From the NCBI GenBank assembly GCA_904830895.1, contig LR882958.1, forward strand, positions 2,164,001 to 2,228,000: a stretch of DNA of 64,000 nt, written 5' to 3'. Positions 63,023 through 64,000 of the stretch are shown in pieces. The position numbers and the translations under genes are program-made. The stretch comes from Planktothrix rubescens CCAP 1459/22 (GTDB lineage: Bacteria; Cyanobacteriota; Cyanobacteriia; Cyanobacteriales; Microcoleaceae). The notes below the pieces were generated by a model. The model did not search any database. It was not told the origin of the DNA and worked only from the letters and a program-made list of their open reading frames with translations. Position 1 is the first letter of the stretch. Each line of letters opens with the position of its first letter.

Positions 63023-63052
63023 CCCCCCAACTGTTCACCAATGTTAGGGGGG
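63023..63052 (+). terminator. Hairpin after the ABC permease gene
   Basis: CCCCCCAAC pairs with GTTAGGGGGG (one bulged A), followed by AATATTTAT. T-content is modest. Confidence 0.6.
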
Positions 63053-63140
63053 AATATTTATGTTGAATTTTCAGAAAATATAGCTATAATATGGGAATCT
63101 AAGTTTTTATAGTTATTTTTGAAATCGTGAGGTTGTGATC

Positions 63141-63506
63141 ATGCAATTTAAGCAATTAAAATCGGCTCTGGGCATCTTCTCTTGTACTTTTGTAGCTGCT
63201 GGGATGGGAGTTTTTGGGTTCAATTCAGTCAGTCTAGCTCAATCCACTTCCGCTACCCCTTTACAACAATTTCAACGTTCTGATAACCCAGACCCCCTGA
63301 GTGGTGAAAATAGTGGGAGAACAATGTTAGATATTATTCATAATTCTCGGTTAGGGAGATTTAATGTTGATTATGAAGCGGTAGGAAATAAACAACGTCA
63401 AAATATTCAAGATGCGGCGACTCAATTTCGGGAAAAACAACGCTTACTTCTCCAAGAACCTGAAGTTACTGAAACCTCAACTGACCCTGTAGAGGTTAAA
63501 CCTTAA
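63141..63506 (+). CDS. Small secreted hypothetical protein
   Basis: About 121 aa with a clear signal peptide (MQFKQLKSALGIFSCTFVAA ... SVSLAQ). The mature part is polar (QQFQRSDNPDPLSGENSGRT, LDIIHNSRLGRFNVDYEAVG), ending in an acidic, Thr/Glu/Pro-rich tail. A family of similar small exported proteins occurs in cyanobacteria, but no function is known to me. The ATG at 63141 has GAGG 8 bases upstream; a GTG 6 bases earlier is less likely. Confidence 0.75.
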   Translation: MQFKQLKSALGIFSCTFVAAGMGVFGFNSVSLAQSTSATPLQQFQRSDNPDPLSGENSGRTMLDIIHNSRLGRFNVDYEAVGNKQRQNIQDAATQFREKQRLLLQEPEVTETSTDPVEVKP

Positions 63507-63536
63507 GCTGTTAAGAATTTTCTGATAAAACAGGAC

Positions 63537-63572
63537 TTAAGCAAGCACGATATATATGGGATGCTTGCTTAA
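63537..63572. terminator. Bidirectional hairpin between convergent genes
   Basis: TTAAGCAAGCA (63537-63547) pairs perfectly with TGCTTGCTTAA (63562-63572). Short A/T runs on each side; located between the secreted protein and cpcS-type genes. Confidence 0.65.
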
Positions 63573-63623
63573 TTCCCATAAAGATTAGGTGAGTTAGGGA
63601 TTTGTACCCACCCAACGTAGAAA

Positions 63624-64000
63624 TTACCAGCCAAAAGCTGAATAAAACTGACTATCCTCTGGGGTAGATTCCGATACGGTTTCAGTATCAGGATTAACCC
63701 GAATTTCCGTACAAAAGGTGGAGGTATTGAACCCACCAAACCGTTTAACCGCACTGGTTCGCATCCGAATATCCGAACCCATAAACCAGAAACGCTCAAT
63801 CGCACTCATGGTTTCATATTCAGTAATTAAAATTAAAGCATCGTTCTCATCCATCTCAAATTGACCCGCAACGGGCATAATTTCCGCATAACCCCGTTCT
63901 CGCAACATTTGACCTTTACGGGGATTTTCTGGGTCAGGAACAATAGCAAATACCGTTTCTCCCTTGTGGTTTTCATCGTCCTTATCCCAGGCCATTTCCC
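63624..64000 (-). CDS. CpcS/CpeS-family phycobiliprotein lyase (5' part beyond window)
   Basis: The visible 125 residues match the C-terminal two-thirds of CpcS/CpeS-type bilin lyases, which attach phycocyanobilin to Cys-84 (beta-84-type) sites of phycobiliproteins. Conserved elements: WDKDDENHKGETVFAIVPDP, GQMLRERGYAEIMPVAGQF, LILITEYETMSAIERFWF, RMRTSAVKRFGGFNTSTFC and EIRV. An internal Met (63995) is not the start, because relatives have about 60-70 residues before it and the frame stays open (Glu codon 63996-63998) to the window edge. The exact paralog (S, U or a CpeS form) cannot be fixed from this part. Confidence 0.88.
   Translation of the reverse strand, partial: EMAWDKDDENHKGETVFAIVPDPENPRKGQMLRERGYAEIMPVAGQFEMDENDALILITEYETMSAIERFWFMGSDIRMRTSAVKRFGGFNTSTFCTEIRVNPDTETVSESTPEDSQFYSAFGW

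Noticed and set aside
63569-63805. Minus-strand frame overlapping the cpcS-type gene
   Set aside because: It is an out-of-frame reading of the conserved lyase sequence.

Overview
The window reads as chromosomal DNA of a filamentous, low-GC cyanobacterium. The signs are many HIP1 octamers (GCGATCGC), a CpcS/CpeS-type phycobiliprotein lyase at the right edge, a small Psb35-like photosystem II assembly protein, an AgrE/ArgZ-type arginine dihydrolase, a Calvin-type GAPDH, phylloquinone (menE/menA/menF) genes, a CYP110-like P450, heptameric STRR tandem repeats, and abundant toxin-antitoxin and STAND NTPase genes. A Planktothrix-like member of the Oscillatoriales fits best. That placement is an inference from gene content, not from a marker gene.

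Layout. 0-1.4 kb: 3' part of a GH57 glucan branching enzyme, followed by inverted repeats. 1.7-2.5 kb: three tandem paralogous genes for proteins of about 63 aa. 2.6-5.0 kb: three toxin-antitoxin (TA) loci (higBA with a short antitoxin, and two PIN-toxin pairs). 5-8 kb: a secreted PPC/SH3b protein and a VMAP-HTH/NB-ARC NTPase. 8-16 kb: GH13 glucosidase, a subtilase convergent with a membrane-spanning HEAT-NACHT protein, and glgC. 16-21.6 kb: CNNM/CBS protein, tRNA-Tyr, tRNA-Thr, agrE, a small zinc-ribbon membrane protein and a DMT transporter. 21.7-24.6 kb: NB-ARC-TPR protein and an orphan HicB. 24.9-29.5 kb: gltB. 29.5-39.2 kb: an accessory island with a HEPN protein, five TA modules or orphans, an IS5-type remnant, a MITE, palindromic repeats, a Uma2 protein, a WD40 protein and an M15-like peptidase. 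39-44.6 kb: P450, a phosphoketolase/transketolase-like ThDP enzyme, a DUF2993 protein and psb35. 44.8-50.3 kb: a PlsY-PPDK fusion, a broken ApaLI-like restriction gene beside an intact methyltransferase, and a membrane protein. 50.6-59.6 kb: a protein-arginine-deiminase-like protein that has lost catalytic residues, then menE, DoxX, menA, menF, thiL and gap2. 59.8-64 kb: site-2 protease, an ABC exporter pair, a small secreted protein and the cpcS-type lyase, cut by the window edge.

How it works together. The core genes cover glycogen synthesis and breakdown (GH57, GH13, glgC), nitrogen storage and assimilation (agrE, gltB), quinone, thiamine and photosynthesis functions, and the Calvin cycle. 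Between them lie blocks of conflict genes: three STAND ATPases, a HEPN protein, a degraded restriction-modification system and about ten TA loci. The most notable unexplained items are (i) the tail-to-tail pair of a subtilase with a kumamolisin-like prodomain and Cys-rich tail and a HEAT-TM-NACHT receptor-like protein, (ii) the PAD-like pseudoenzyme, (iii) the PlsY-PPDK fusion, (iv) a duplicated leader region carrying a tiny divergent gene upstream of two different TA modules, and (v) the triplicated small-protein genes.
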